The notes under the pieces were generated by a model. The model was given only the letters and a program-made list of their open reading frames with translations. It ran no database searches and had not been told where the DNA came from. The position numbers were made by a program, and so were the translations under genes. Below, in pieces: positions 11,501-22,411 of a DNA stretch of 64,000 nt. The DNA is taken from assembly GCA_020912385.1 (NCBI GenBank), contig CP087222.1, forward strand, positions 620,001 through 684,000, in the 5' to 3' direction. Each line of letters opens with the position of its first letter. Position 1 is the stretch's first letter. The stretch comes from Neofusicoccum parvum. Lineage: Eukaryota; Ascomycota; Dothideomycetes; Botryosphaeriales; Botryosphaeriaceae.

Positions 11501-13033
11501 ATGAACGCCGTACGATATCCCTGTCCCGTACTGTCTCGAACAAGCGCCGTCATGCGCCGCCGCCCGCGCGCGATCCGCCTGCGACAGAAGAGCTGACCGG
11601 TGCTTCGACAGATCAAGATCCGCAGGAAGAAGAACGTGAAGAAGGGTATCCAGTTCTGTCTGATGGTCTGTGGTGCATCGGGCACTGGTATGCAGCTCCC
11701 AACACACGTGTACTCCGACCGCGCTGACATCGCCGTCCCGTAAAGGTCGCACCACCTTCGTCAACACCCTCACCGGCCAGAACGTCCTCAACCACAAGGA
11801 CTCGGACGATCCGACCAACGCCCATGTTGAGGAGGGTGTCCGGATAAAGCCCATCACCGTCGGTACGCATCCACATCCCCAGTCCCGCGGCGCCTGCCCG
11901 CAATCGAAGGAATTCCACTAACCACAATTCCTAGAATTAGAGCTCGACGAGGAGGGCACCCGCATCTCCCTGACCATTGTTGACACTCCCGGTTTCGGCG
12001 ACCAGATCGACAACGAGGCCAGGTACGGACAATCACACCACGCAAAGATAACCCGCGACGTGCGCTGACCTGCCCGCAGCTTCGGCGAGATTGTTGGCTA
12101 CCTCGAGCGCCAGTATGATGACATTCTGGCCGAGGAGTCGCGTATTAAGCGTAACCCCCGCTTCCGTGACAACCGTGTCCACGTCCTTCTCTACTTCATC
12201 ACGCCTACCGGCCATGGGTAATACTCGCGCTCCCTCCCTGTTCTGATGTCGCAACTGACCAATGTGCAAGTCTCCGTGAGCTCGACATCGAGCTGATGAA
12301 GCGCCTCTCGCCCCGCGTCAACGTCATCCCCGTCATCGGAAAGGCCGACTCGCTCACGCCCGCCGAGCTTGCCGAATTCAAGAAGCTCGTCATGGAGGAC
12401 ATCGAGCACTACCGCATCCCTGTCTACAATTTCCCTTATGATATAGAGGAGGACGACGAGGACACGGTCGAGGAGAACGCCGAGCTGCGGGGCCTCATGC
12501 CCTTCGCCATTGTTGGTTCCGAGGAGTTCGTCGAGGCTGGCGGCAAGAAGGTCCGCGCGAGGCAGTACCCCTGGGGAATTGTTGAGGTTGAGAACCCGAG
12601 GCACTCCGACTTCCTGGCCGTGAGGAGCGCTCTCCTTCACAGCCATCTGGCAGATCTCAAGGAAATCACCCACGACTTCCTGTACGAGAACTACCGTACC
12701 GAGAAGCTGTCCAAGAGCGTCGAGGGTGGTGCTGCTGCGTAAGTCTAAGCCCATGCTGGTGTAAGTGAAGAATAAATGCTAACAGGCCACAGCGATTCGT
12801 CGATGAACCCCGAGGACCTTGCCTCTCAATCCGTGCGCCTAAAGGAGGAGCAGCTCCGCCGCGAGGAGGAGAAGCTGCGCGAGATCGAGATCAAGGTTCA
12901 GCGCGAGATCCAGGAGAAGAGACAGGAGCTGCTGGCCCGCGAAAGCCAGCTCAAGGAGATCGAGGCACGGATGCACAGGGAGCAGAGCCAGGCGCTCACG
13001 GATACGCCCGAGGCCGCCGAGGAGGCAGCTTGA
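11501..13033 (+). CDS. aspA: Septin, Cdc11/AspA group
   Basis: Seven exons: 11501-11509, 11612-11687, 11746-11862, 11935-12022, 12080-12217, 12271-12738 and 12793-13033. Exon 1 encodes only Met-Asn-Ala; all joints keep frame. The protein polymerises into septin filaments and rings at septa, hyphal branches and tips. The G1 loop reads GASGTGRTTFVNTL, with Arg in place of the usual Lys, as in Cdc11. G3 is DTPGFG, the septin G4 motif appears as GKADSL, and the stretch EESRIKRNPRFRDNRVH precedes the septin-specific PTGHGLRELDIE. The septin unique element lies around YENYRTEKL. The last exon encodes a charged coiled coil (about 65 residues) typical of this subgroup. Assignment to Cdc11 rather than Cdc3/Cdc12 rests on the Arg P-loop and this motif order. 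Confidence 0.95.
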
Positions 13034-15374
13034 GCGCACGCAACGACGATTGGGGGGTAATGGCTACGGGGGTGTACCAGTACTGGCTTTTTTCCTTTTT
13101 GCAGCGCGGATTCCCCCACCATCGACGGCGAATCCGGCAAAACTTTCTAACGCAGCAGGTGCAGGGAGCAGCTTTTAAAGATCAGGGTTCTTCTTTCTTG
13201 CTCGAAGACGTAGCGGGGAGGGGGAGATTCCGAACAAGCGTCCGTTGGGCGCCGGCTACCTTCCTTTTCACCTGTTCTCATATGTCGACTCTGCCATCAT
13301 CGAGCAACCCTCTCCCCCTTTCCTCTCTCTTGCTTTCTTACCTCTATTACCCTCTTCTTGACTTATTCCCCGACTTTCTTAAGTTCTGATATGTAGTTAG
13401 CCTTTTAGTAATCGGTTGAAGTAGCGAATGAGTCTTGAGTTGATGTTGATGTTGTTCTCACTAACCTTTTCTGCGTGTGGTCTGATATTTTGTTCGCCGC
13501 TGCCGGGGCTTCAGCCTTTTAGTGTATTGAGGAGAGTACGACGTGAGCAACTCCATGCGTCAGAGTGTTCGGCTTCGGGTTCGTTCTCGGGCCGTTTGGA
13601 CGGCATTAAGGATTATCTGTCCGCTCTGCGTGCGGGCCGGGTCTGACTGGCACCGGTGTCTGGTGACAGACCACGAGCACGGAGTTCGGAATTGGGATTC
13701 GCGACACGGGATCGCGCGAGACACTGTCATCGCATGTCAGAGAAGGACCAGGGCAGAAATGCCGCTTGTTTTGTGTGTGTCAATCGGATGTGGTTGCGCA
13801 GCGCGACCGCTTTGACGCCGATGATTAATAACAGAGGGAGAGGGAGACAGAGGAAGTCAACCTCGCGAAGAACGCCTTGCCAGCCGACGTCTCACAAAAA
13901 AAGGAACGAACTACCCTAAGGCGCGAACGGGACAGGTAAGCATAAAAGCTTATTGACGTTGCTTAAGCGCATGCTTGCCGCACCCGCAACCCGCACCTCT
14001 CGCTCCTGTCTTTTGTCATCCTCGTCCCCGACCAGGCGTTCCAGACGCACAGCTGCTCTGCTTTCTCTTGTCGATCGAAAAGGACCCGTCATCTCCATTA
14101 TTATTCCCGGCCGTCCGGGGTTTCAGAGCACCCATGCGACTGCTCCCCGTCACCCGTTCGGGTAAACCTCATGGCCAAGACCCGGCACCTCTGTCATGTT
14201 CGGCAAGAAGAGCCTAAGTGTTGACGGTGATCCGCATATCTCTTCTCTCTCCTGCTTCAAGTCACCGCCCGGGAGGGTTTCAGGCGCAGCGCCCGATCAC
14301 CGCCGGTCGATCCCTCGTCTGCCGCGCGTTTGAGGCGGAGGGAGCGAAAGACGTCATAATCGCGCGTTGCCGAGTCGAAGGGCGTCACCGCAGCGGAGAG
14401 GTGGTCTTGGCCACAGGGATTACCCGAAATGGCTATCTCAAACGGTTTTGATTGTTCTAGGAGTGCGAGTCAGGGGACTGCTATTTGCGATGGAATGCGA
14501 GCTGAACGATAGGATGAAGGATCAAGAGGAGCAGAGGCGTCAGTGCCCTTTGTTGGTATCGTGCTAATAATAACAGTAACAATGCGCCCGCCTATCCGTA
14601 ACGCGAAAAGAAGAAAGGACAAGTGGTAGTATAGGTATCATCCCGGCCGATAATGCAAAGTAGGAGATGCAGGTGTAACCGGGCGCGCCAAGTAAACAAG
14701 TAGGGAAGAAAGAAGAAGGGCCAAGATCGAGTTTGTCTAAGCCACCAATGCGTGACGCTATACGCTATGCTGTCCCGGGCTGCCAATGCCACCAAAAAAA
14801 CTCCAGCGCTGGTGAAAAAGAGGAAAAAACCATAAAAGCAAACCGTCTAAAACGCCTGTTGATGCAGATCGAACCGTATGCTCGGAGCGACAAAAGAATG
14901 AGCGGGTGGAGTAACAGGGAGACGAGAGGGGAGAGCAGAGACGATCCGAGAGCGAGTCAACGTCTCGTCGGAACGATGGATGGGTCGAGACGCCAGGCAG
15001 AACAGGATGAAAGGCAGACACCAAGGCGGCAGGCCGTTGAGACCAATCCCGAAAAAGACGGACGAAACGCGTGTGCCCCTTGGTGCTTGGCTCTTCCCGT
15101 CCCAGGTTGTTGTGCGTTGCGTTGTGTTGTTCCAGAAAAACCCTGTTCCCATGTCGGCTCTTCTTTGCCTGTTCTTGCTGCGCCTCCTCCGCTAATTCTT
15201 GCCCAGCTTGTCTGGTCTTTCGTGTGAGATCATAACTTCTTGTTCGTTGCGATGCTTGGTATTTCACCACCATAACCGACCAAACACCATGCTCCACCAT
15301 GCCAAAACACATTAACGCCGCCCTTATCATTTTTTCCGTTGCATGGCCTTGCCACGATCTTGGCTAAACCCACA
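13034..15374. other. intergenic, septin 3' side to carboxylesterase 3' side
   Basis: The first ~400 bp is pyrimidine-rich and is probably septin 3' UTR. Frames of 160-190 codons around 14733-15330 overlap on opposite strands, have no recognisable domain and were not accepted. Both flanking genes end here. Confidence 0.6.
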
Positions 15375-17085
15375 TCACTGCATCAGCTGCACCCCAAGAT
15401 CCATAAGCTCCACACATGCGTCCCATTGGTCCTGATCCACGCTCTCCATCCTTGGCGCTAGGGGCGTGGCAGTCTTGTCCGAGAAGAGGATCCTGTTCGC
15501 AGCCCACTGCTGCTGCGCACTGGCGCTACGCTCCCAGGACAGTGGTGCAGCGGCATTCTTCTCCTTGGCTGCGGCTTCCGCCGCTCCAGCGTTGGGGTCG
15601 AGGCGGGTGATGAACGAGACCCAGTAGGCATGGATGGCTTGTTGGAGAGGAGCCATGGTCGCATTGTTGCCAGTGAAGCCATTCCATACGCTGGCGCTCT
15701 CAGAGATGTGGGTCGCGGCGCCTACATCCCAGTGGTAGGTCCAGATGTTGTTGTTCTGTGCGCGCGATGGGAGCGTCCACGAGAGGAAGAGGTTGGGGCA
15801 GACGTAGCGCATGTCGCCATAGAGCTGGGCAGCGAAACCACAGAAGTTTGAGGCATCGATGAGGGGCTTGTATTGCGGGTGCGAGTGGAAGAAGGTCAGG
15901 TTTTCGTTGCTGAGCGTAGGAAATTGGTTGTTGACGAAGTCGTCGGCGGCTGCGAGCGAGGCACCAGCACTCGCGGGCGTGAAGACGATACCTTCGTTAG
16001 TCGTGTCGCCAACGAGGATTGGGACTTCGTTCTCGTGATTAGCAAAGAAGCTGCTGTACGTGAATTCGCGCACGAGGTCGCCGTCCAATACCGGCCCGTA
16101 CATGTAAACGGGGGCAGCGTTGGCACCAGGCAGTGGCTTTGTCTTGCTGCGCGTCTTCGTCTGGAAGGTCTTCGTGTCGATGTTCCGGATACAGGCAAGC
16201 GTATCCCATTCCCCAGCACATCCCGTCAGGTTCAGGATGTTGTCGTACTCATACTGGGCTTCCTCGGCTGTGTGCAGCGGCGGCCAGGCCGCAGACTCGA
16301 GTGTTGCTCCGATGAAAGACCCATTGTTCACTGGGTTGGCCATGTGGATGACAACAGCTCCAGCTCCAGCGCTGGCGCCGCCCAGCACGATGTGGTTTGG
16401 ATTGCCACCGAACGAGGCGATGTGAGTCTTTACCCACTGCAGCGCCTTCAGCTGATCCTTCAGCCCGTTGTTGACGCTGAAGTCTGGTGCTGACATAGGC
16501 GACATGTTAGGCTTGGGCACCACACCCCCTAGGAAGCCATACGGGCCCACACGGTAGGTGAAGGTCACAACGACCATGTTGCCTCCACTCGTCTCAACGA
16601 GGGTGGAGCCATTGGGTGGTTGTGCGGATCCGCTGAAACCGCCGCCTTGCACGTAGAAGTAGACTGGGAGAGCGGCATCCGCGGCGGCCGCGGACGGGGC
16701 ATAGACGTCGAGCTTCAAGCAGTCCTCAGAGACGCGGGCGTTGCCGGGTGCTGAGTCCACGCCTATACAGGAGGGTCCGTGCTGCGGTTGGTCAGCGGAG
16801 GTCTTTATATTCCGAACAGAAAGGGTGTAGAGGACAGGCAAGAATAGATGTCAGAGGAAGACGTACTGAATTGGCCTCATACTCCTTGTTCTCGACGGCT
16901 ATGTCTCGAGGAGCAGCAAAGCGCAGGTCGCCGACTGGAGGCGCTGCGTAAGGGAGGCCCATCCATTGCGTGACGCCCACGGCTAATGGCGTGCCACGGT
17001 AGGAGGCATAGTCCAGCTGGACCAGAGGGTCGACGGCACGGGCGCCGAGGACCAAGAGAGCAAGAGAAGCAAGTGATGCGTGCAT
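15375..17085 (-). CDS. Secreted type-B carboxylesterase/lipase
   Basis: Two exons, 17085-16867 and 16781-15375, joined in phase 0 across an 85-nt intron (GTACGT donor, CGCAG acceptor). Alpha/beta-hydrolase of the carboxylesterase/cholinesterase family, probably secreted and acting on carboxylic esters. The N-terminus (MHASLASLALLVLGARA) is a signal peptide. Family landmarks in order are MGLPYAAPPVGDLRF, SEDCLKLDVYAP, an oxyanion-hole region VYFYVQGGGFSGS, the nucleophile elbow GGASAGAGAV (Ser in GASAG), the probable acidic residue in GDTTNEGIVF, and a C-terminal His near ATHISESASVW. The length of about 540 residues is normal. Substrate cannot be told from sequence. The ATG is chosen because it begins the signal peptide. 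Confidence 0.92.
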
Positions 17086-19052
17086 GGTGGTGCGTAGACA
17101 GGCCGGTGCCGGGTGCCAGAGACGGCAGTCTTTAAACGGCGGCGGTCGACGGCGGCACAGCCTCTCTGGGGTCGGCGCGTCGAGCAGGGGCGTGAGGTGG
17201 GAAATCACAGACGAAACATCTGTGACAGAAATCCAAATGGCCTGAGACGCAAAAGGCAGACCGCAGGAGAGAGTCTTTAAGGTTTGGCGAAGATGGCACG
17301 TTTGGAGGCGCAGGCAGACTCGCCGCAGGGGCCGGCCACGCGCCTAAATGAAGGTGCGAAGGAAGACCAACTGAGGGACAAATTTGGAAAGCACGATGCG
17401 GCGGAGCCGGTGGCTTGAGCTAGCGCCCGCGTTGGCTCAGGGCAATACGGCCCTTAATTGCAAGAATGCGAGTCAAGGACCGCGGCGGCAGCAATAAGCA
17501 GCAGTCAGCGCAGCGGCCGGCGCATTGACGATGCGGTGTTAGAGTCGCTCCCGCATCGATGCGCGTCAGGCACTGGGCCTGGGACGGCAGGGCGGATGCG
17601 GGTTGGACCGGTGCTGCTGTCGCTGCGTCATCGAGAGCGTTGCCGACGCAACATCCCGCGCTGCCAGCGCTGCGAGGTACGGAGTACGAGGCGTAGTGTG
17701 CTCGCCGGCGAGTGCTGTGGTTGCTGTTACGGGCCCGAGGCTGGCTGGCGGTGTCGAAGTCGGGCCACGCTGCGCTGCGCACGTTGTCGGAGGGAAGCGA
17801 CGGCGGAATTCGAGGGCGCGCAGCGGGCGGCTCGTGTCTGGCTGCCGGGCGGGTGCTGCCACTGCTGGCCGACCTCGCGCTGCGCGACGCGGCGCGGAAA
17901 TGGACGAGTCTGGCGAGGTCTGGAGCGCAGCCCTGGCCGTCAGCGCGCATTCACGCCCTCGCAGTCGCCGGGGGCCTGCCATTTCCAGGCCCGGCAGCGG
18001 GGTCCAGCGCTAGGCCGCAGGTGTGCCGGGAGACGGGCGCCGCGGAGTCATGAAGATTGGAGCCTGCCCAGGGCGCGGCGCGAGTGGTGTGTCGAGAGAC
18101 GGTGTTGGCAGTGGCCGTGGCTGTGAGCCCCGGCAGTGCGCCGCTGCTGATTCGTTCGCTGCCGATCGCACTCTATTCTCTGCTGGGCGCGGCCCCTCGA
18201 TTTCTTCACCTCCGCATAAGAAACCCTCGCCTTGGTGCGCGTAGCCGAAAGCTTGTCGCGTCCTGCCCCGGTCGTCCGTTCGACGCGCTGACTGTGTTTC
18301 GCACCCGGAATGCTTTTTGTCAGCTGCCAGCACACCTGACGCTGCCATCTTCCAGGAGCAGACGGTGTCAGATAAGTCATCCGTTGCCTGCGCTCCGCCG
18401 GATATATCGATGCATCCCGCAGGAGTTGCCATGCACCGAATGTGTCGTGACTCTCGTGCTCTGAGCTGCCTGAGCGGTGTGCCTGGCCGTACTCGTGTGC
18501 TGTGCTGCTGTCACCGTAGGCGGTCAGCAAAAGAGAAGTCGTAGCGTACTGTAACTACGCGGCCGCATCGAATTGCCTATAGCAGCTCCGTCTTACTGCT
18601 ATGGTAAGCTGCAGCCACTGCACGCCGCAATGACCTACCACAGCAGCTGTAACAGCCGCCGGAAGTCACAGCTGCCGTATTAAGCCGGATTCACCCATTC
18701 TGTCTGGTATGTGTCACGGTCGTATTGGATCTGCTTGCAGTCAATTAACTTTGGTTCGCCCAATCCAAGTCACAGGGTTCTACCTGAACGGCACCACCCA
18801 GCGCCCCATAACGAGTCGACGCTTGTCTCTTGTGCAGTACTCCTGGACTCCCTGTGCAATCTCTCTTCACTCTTCCTTCATGCCAGCTGTGTCGATCCAC
18901 CAGAGCTGGCGTCCGTAAGAACACTTCCAGCTTCACACCCGGGTCCTCGTTCACGGCGGTCAGCCAAAAAAAAAAAAATCCCGCCAACAATCCGGGCTCC
19001 CGCTAGCATTACCACCTCTTGCCCGATAAGGTAATCCGCTGGTGGTCGGTCA
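17086..19052. other. intergenic, GC-rich, no supported gene
   Basis: This lies upstream of the carboxylesterase. From about 17450 to 18300 it is GC-rich with several overlapping open frames on both strands whose products are Arg/Ala/Cys-rich; I take them as chance frames. A 12-nt poly-A run lies at about 18965. No RNA gene is visible. Confidence 0.6.
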
Positions 19053-19976
19053 TCATACGCGCTTAGGCGTCAGCGGTGTCATGGTCTTCGTCCTGCTCAT
19101 GGCCTTCATCCGGCAAGTCACGACGGGTGGCCACTTGCCGGCAAGCAGGCTGTTGAAGACCTGAATGCGCTTCAGGACCACCACGTTGTGATCGCCATTG
19201 CCAGGCGCCCTGTATGTAGGTTTACAGGTTAACAGCAAAGTAGGACCAAGTAAAAGCTTCTAGCTTACCAATTGCGAATCACACGCACGGTATCCCAAGC
19301 CGTCTGTGAGGGTATCAGCGCCACTGCCCACAGCTCCCTTTCATCGCTCTACATCTTCCGGTTCATCCTGGCGCCGGCGAGGTGAAAGGAAATCAAGGCG
19401 TCGGTGTACATAACCAGCGTCATCAAGTCTTCTGCCACCTGTCTGATGTAGGCGACCGAGCCGAACTAATCGGGTTTGCCGTTGGGCAGGCAGTCGACGT
19501 GGATGCACAGCTTCGCGCTGCGTGTCTGCTGGGTGCCGGCGACAGGCGCATTCATGATGGAGATTGAAGGCGCGTTGGTATGTGGTCGCAGAGATCCAAG
19601 ATGATGGAATCCGTCCGATGGCCGACATGGAGGACTCCTCATCTTTCTTCCTCCGCCTCACTTGTTCTCCACAACTAGCCACGAACACATTCCCGCCGCA
19701 TTCGCGCTGACAGGACTCCGCAACGCCTCATAGGCGCTCAACGCTGCCATCGCAAGGCCACGCAAACTTCCCCACCGCCTACTGGGCGGCCAGCCTAGTA
19801 AAGCTGCGGCTGGAGGTAACGGAACAGAGACTGGCAGCAGCGACCGCAGGCTGAATTGCCAAGAGTATGTTGGCGGCCTGGTTGGTGACCGGTCGGAGGT
19901 TGACGGCGGGCTGGGCGGCGGCAGCGTCGGTGTGACACCGACTCATCACGTACTGGGCGACCCCATCAACCTGCAC
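19053..19976 (-). pseudogene. decayed gene of unknown family with in-frame TAG codons
   Basis: From 19555 leftward one frame runs through coding-like sequence (KLCIHVDCLPNGKPD, then FGSVAYIRQVAEDLMTLVMY, TDALISFHLAGARMNRKM, ERELWAVALIPSQTAWD, APGNGDHNVVVLKRIQVFN) to a stop at 19053. It contains two TAG stops, one before FGSVAY and one after NRKM. A canonical intron (GTAAGC donor, CATACAG acceptor, about 19211-19269) joins the last two parts in phase, which argues that this was once a gene. A further same-strand segment (PAVNLRPVTNQAANILLAIQ) at 19779-19976 may be an upstream exon. Both stops could come from CAG codons by C-to-T change. I do not recognise the product. Confidence 0.4.
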
Positions 19977-20472
19977 TGGCCACTATCAACTGGGTGACCG
20001 CGACCACCATCTGGCAGCTCTACGGCCACCAAAGACTGAACCACGACTTGAGACAAAGCCGAGCAATGGGATCACGATCTACAGCGGCGCAGCTGTAGTT
20101 GCGGCTTTCTCCGAGATTGTGTGAGGCGCAGCATGTACTATGCTTGGACAAGGATAGAGAGTTGGTGTTAGGCATGGCAACCGAGCGATGTCTCGAGGTT
20201 GGTTGGTTGTTGGCTGTCTGTTGGTTGAGGTAGTTGATGAAGGATAGAGGCGTTGTTGGTGTCGGACAGAGCGTGTGGGGGCCCTGCTGCAGCCTTGTTA
20301 AACCGTCGGTCCTCACAGCGCAGCAATTTAGAGCCATTAGTCATGTGCCTCATATTTTAGCAAGTCGTAGGAAGATCTAAAGACCCGAGCACGAACCCGT
20401 GGCCAATTCGGGGATTCCCTCCTCTACATCTCTTCTCGACTCTCCCTCTCACTCTCACACCATTACCCCCCC
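19977..20472. other. intergenic
   Basis: Nothing supportable. It may include the 5' part of the decayed gene and the 3' UTR of the permease. A pyrimidine-rich stretch precedes the permease stop. Confidence 0.5.
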
Positions 20473-22411
20473 TTAGAACAGCCAAGAAACAAACCTGTCG
20501 TAGAACGACCTCTTTTCCTTCCTGTTCGCCGCCTCCCGGGCCAAGAACTCCTGCTCCTCACGATCGATTTCGTCCTTGCCGGTCCACAGATCCGCCTCCT
20601 CAGCCTTGACGCCCTCGGTCTTGTGCCACCATTTCCAGCCGAAGATCATGATCAGGTACAGCGGGATGCCAAGGTAGCCCGTGATGAAGTTCTTGGTGTC
20701 AAAGTTGCCCCATTCGCCCTTGGTGAAGACCGGGAAGTTCTTGGTAAACGCAATCAGGATGCAGAAACCCAAAGCGATGTAGCTGCCCCAGATGCCGAAG
20801 GGCGAGACGTAGGCCATGGACTCCTTGGGCACGTTCTGCGCAACGCGAGCCTTGACGAAGTAAATGTGGGTCACCAAGATGGAGATCCAGGTGAGCAGGC
20901 CGAAGATCGTAACGAGGTTGACGAAGTAACTAGACCCCATGTCAGCTTTTTACTTAGTTCTCAAGGGAAATGGGGCCAGACTTACCCGAAGACGGTCTTT
21001 GCGTCGTCCGAGACGTTCATGTATGCGAGCAGGCAGAAGCAGGAAGAGAGACCAAGAGCGTAGACAGGCACTCCACGCTTGTCAGTGCGAGCGAAGATCT
21101 TAGGTGCCTTGCCCGTAGCGGCAAGTCCGTAGAGGGTACGGGAGGCAATGTACAGATCCGAGTTGGATGCAGAGAAGACGAAGAGCAAGATGCAGCCGTT
21201 CAGGATACCGGGGAGAGCGTCGATCTGGGCGATCTGGATGGCGACGACGAAAGGCGAAGCAGCGGCACTGTTCGATTGCTTGGTCGCGAAAGCCAGGTCC
21301 GGAGAATTGTAAGGAACGATCATTCCCAGGAGCAGGACGGACAAGCAGTAGAAGAAGAGGATACGGTAGAAGGTCAGCTTGATGGCCTTCGGGATGGTGC
21401 GCCTGGGGTTCTGGGCCTCGCCAACAGTGACACCGACGAGCTCCGTTCCCAGGTAGGCGAAGACGGCGTTGATCATGGAGTTCCAGAAGCCAAGGAACTT
21501 GCCCTCAGAGCCGTCTACGTCCCGTTAGCCGACGATCGCATGCTGGACGAGGGATCGACTTACCAGCAATGTACGACTTGAATGCGCCCGGGTTCTTCCA
21601 GTACCTGAAGCCAGGACGGTCACCAGTAGGGCCGCCGCCAAGAGCAAGAATCAGAGACAGGAGGATCAAGGCAACGATGACGATGACCTTCAAACTGCTG
21701 AGCCAGAACTCGAATTCGCCGAAGAATTTGACGCCGAAGTAATTGATGCACACAATCACCACGAAGAAGACGGTGATAAACACGCCAGGGTTGACCTCGT
21801 CCGCTGTCACCCAATACTGGATGACCAGGGCAGCGGCAGTGAGCTGGTTGGGTGTGACGATGATGTATTTGAACCAGTAAGTCTGTCCTGAAGTTAGCCC
21901 CAGCCTTACGAAACAAGCTTCGCTCAGCCTTCTTGATAAGCACTTACGTAGCCAAGAGCAAAACCAAGAGCAGGGTCGACGAAGCGGTTCGCGTAACCCG
22001 AGAAACCAGATCCAAGAGGAAGCCACGCAGCCATTTCTCCCAGGCCAGCCATGACAGCGAAGACAATGAGACCGATGAAGGTGTAGGAGATCAAGATGGA
22101 GGCGGGACCAGCCTGAGCCAGAGCCTTGCCGGTGCCAATAATCAGACCCGTACCTGGAGACCTGTTAGCTCGGTGTTTGCGGCACAGCATGCTCGCCACA
22201 TACCAATTGCACCGCCAATGGCAATCATAGTAATGTGCCTGGCTTCGAGACCACGGTGGAGGTTTTGCTTCTCGCCGCCAGCCTCCTGGACCTCGCCCTC
22301 GGTGGGCTCATAGTGGGCGTTGGCCTCATACTCGGACTTGCCGAACTCGGCGTCGCGAGCGACCTTCGGCTCGTCGGACGAGGAGCTGCTGCCGCGGTTC
22401 CAGATGGCCAT
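20473..22411 (-). CDS. Amino-acid permease, YAT/APC family, dicarboxylic (Dip5/AgtA)-like
   Basis: Five exons: 22411-22204, 22153-21948, 21887-21564, 21514-20986 and 20929-20473, all joints in phase. Plasma-membrane proton symporter with about 12 transmembrane helices and hydrophilic, acidic N- and C-termini. TM1 carries the AAP signature (HITMIAIGGAIGTGLIIGTG), followed by YTFIGLIVFAVMAGLGEMAAW in TM3 and FGVKFFGEFEFWLSSLKV. The segment GILNGCILLFVFSASNSDLY matches fungal dicarboxylic amino-acid permeases such as Dip5/AgtA, so acidic amino acids are a reasonable guess, not a demonstration. The C-terminus ends in a charged tail rich in Glu/Lys (EEADLWTGKDEIDREEQEFL), where ubiquitin-dependent endocytosis signals often sit. 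The start is the only Met before a serine-rich cytosolic head. Confidence 0.93.

Noticed and set aside
14733..15330. Opposite-strand frames of 164 and 190 codons
   Set aside because: They overlap, start nowhere convincing and show no recognisable feature; they lie between two 3' ends.
17458..18126. 222-codon plus-strand frame
   Set aside because: Cys/Arg/Gly-rich in GC-rich DNA with equally long frames on the other strand.
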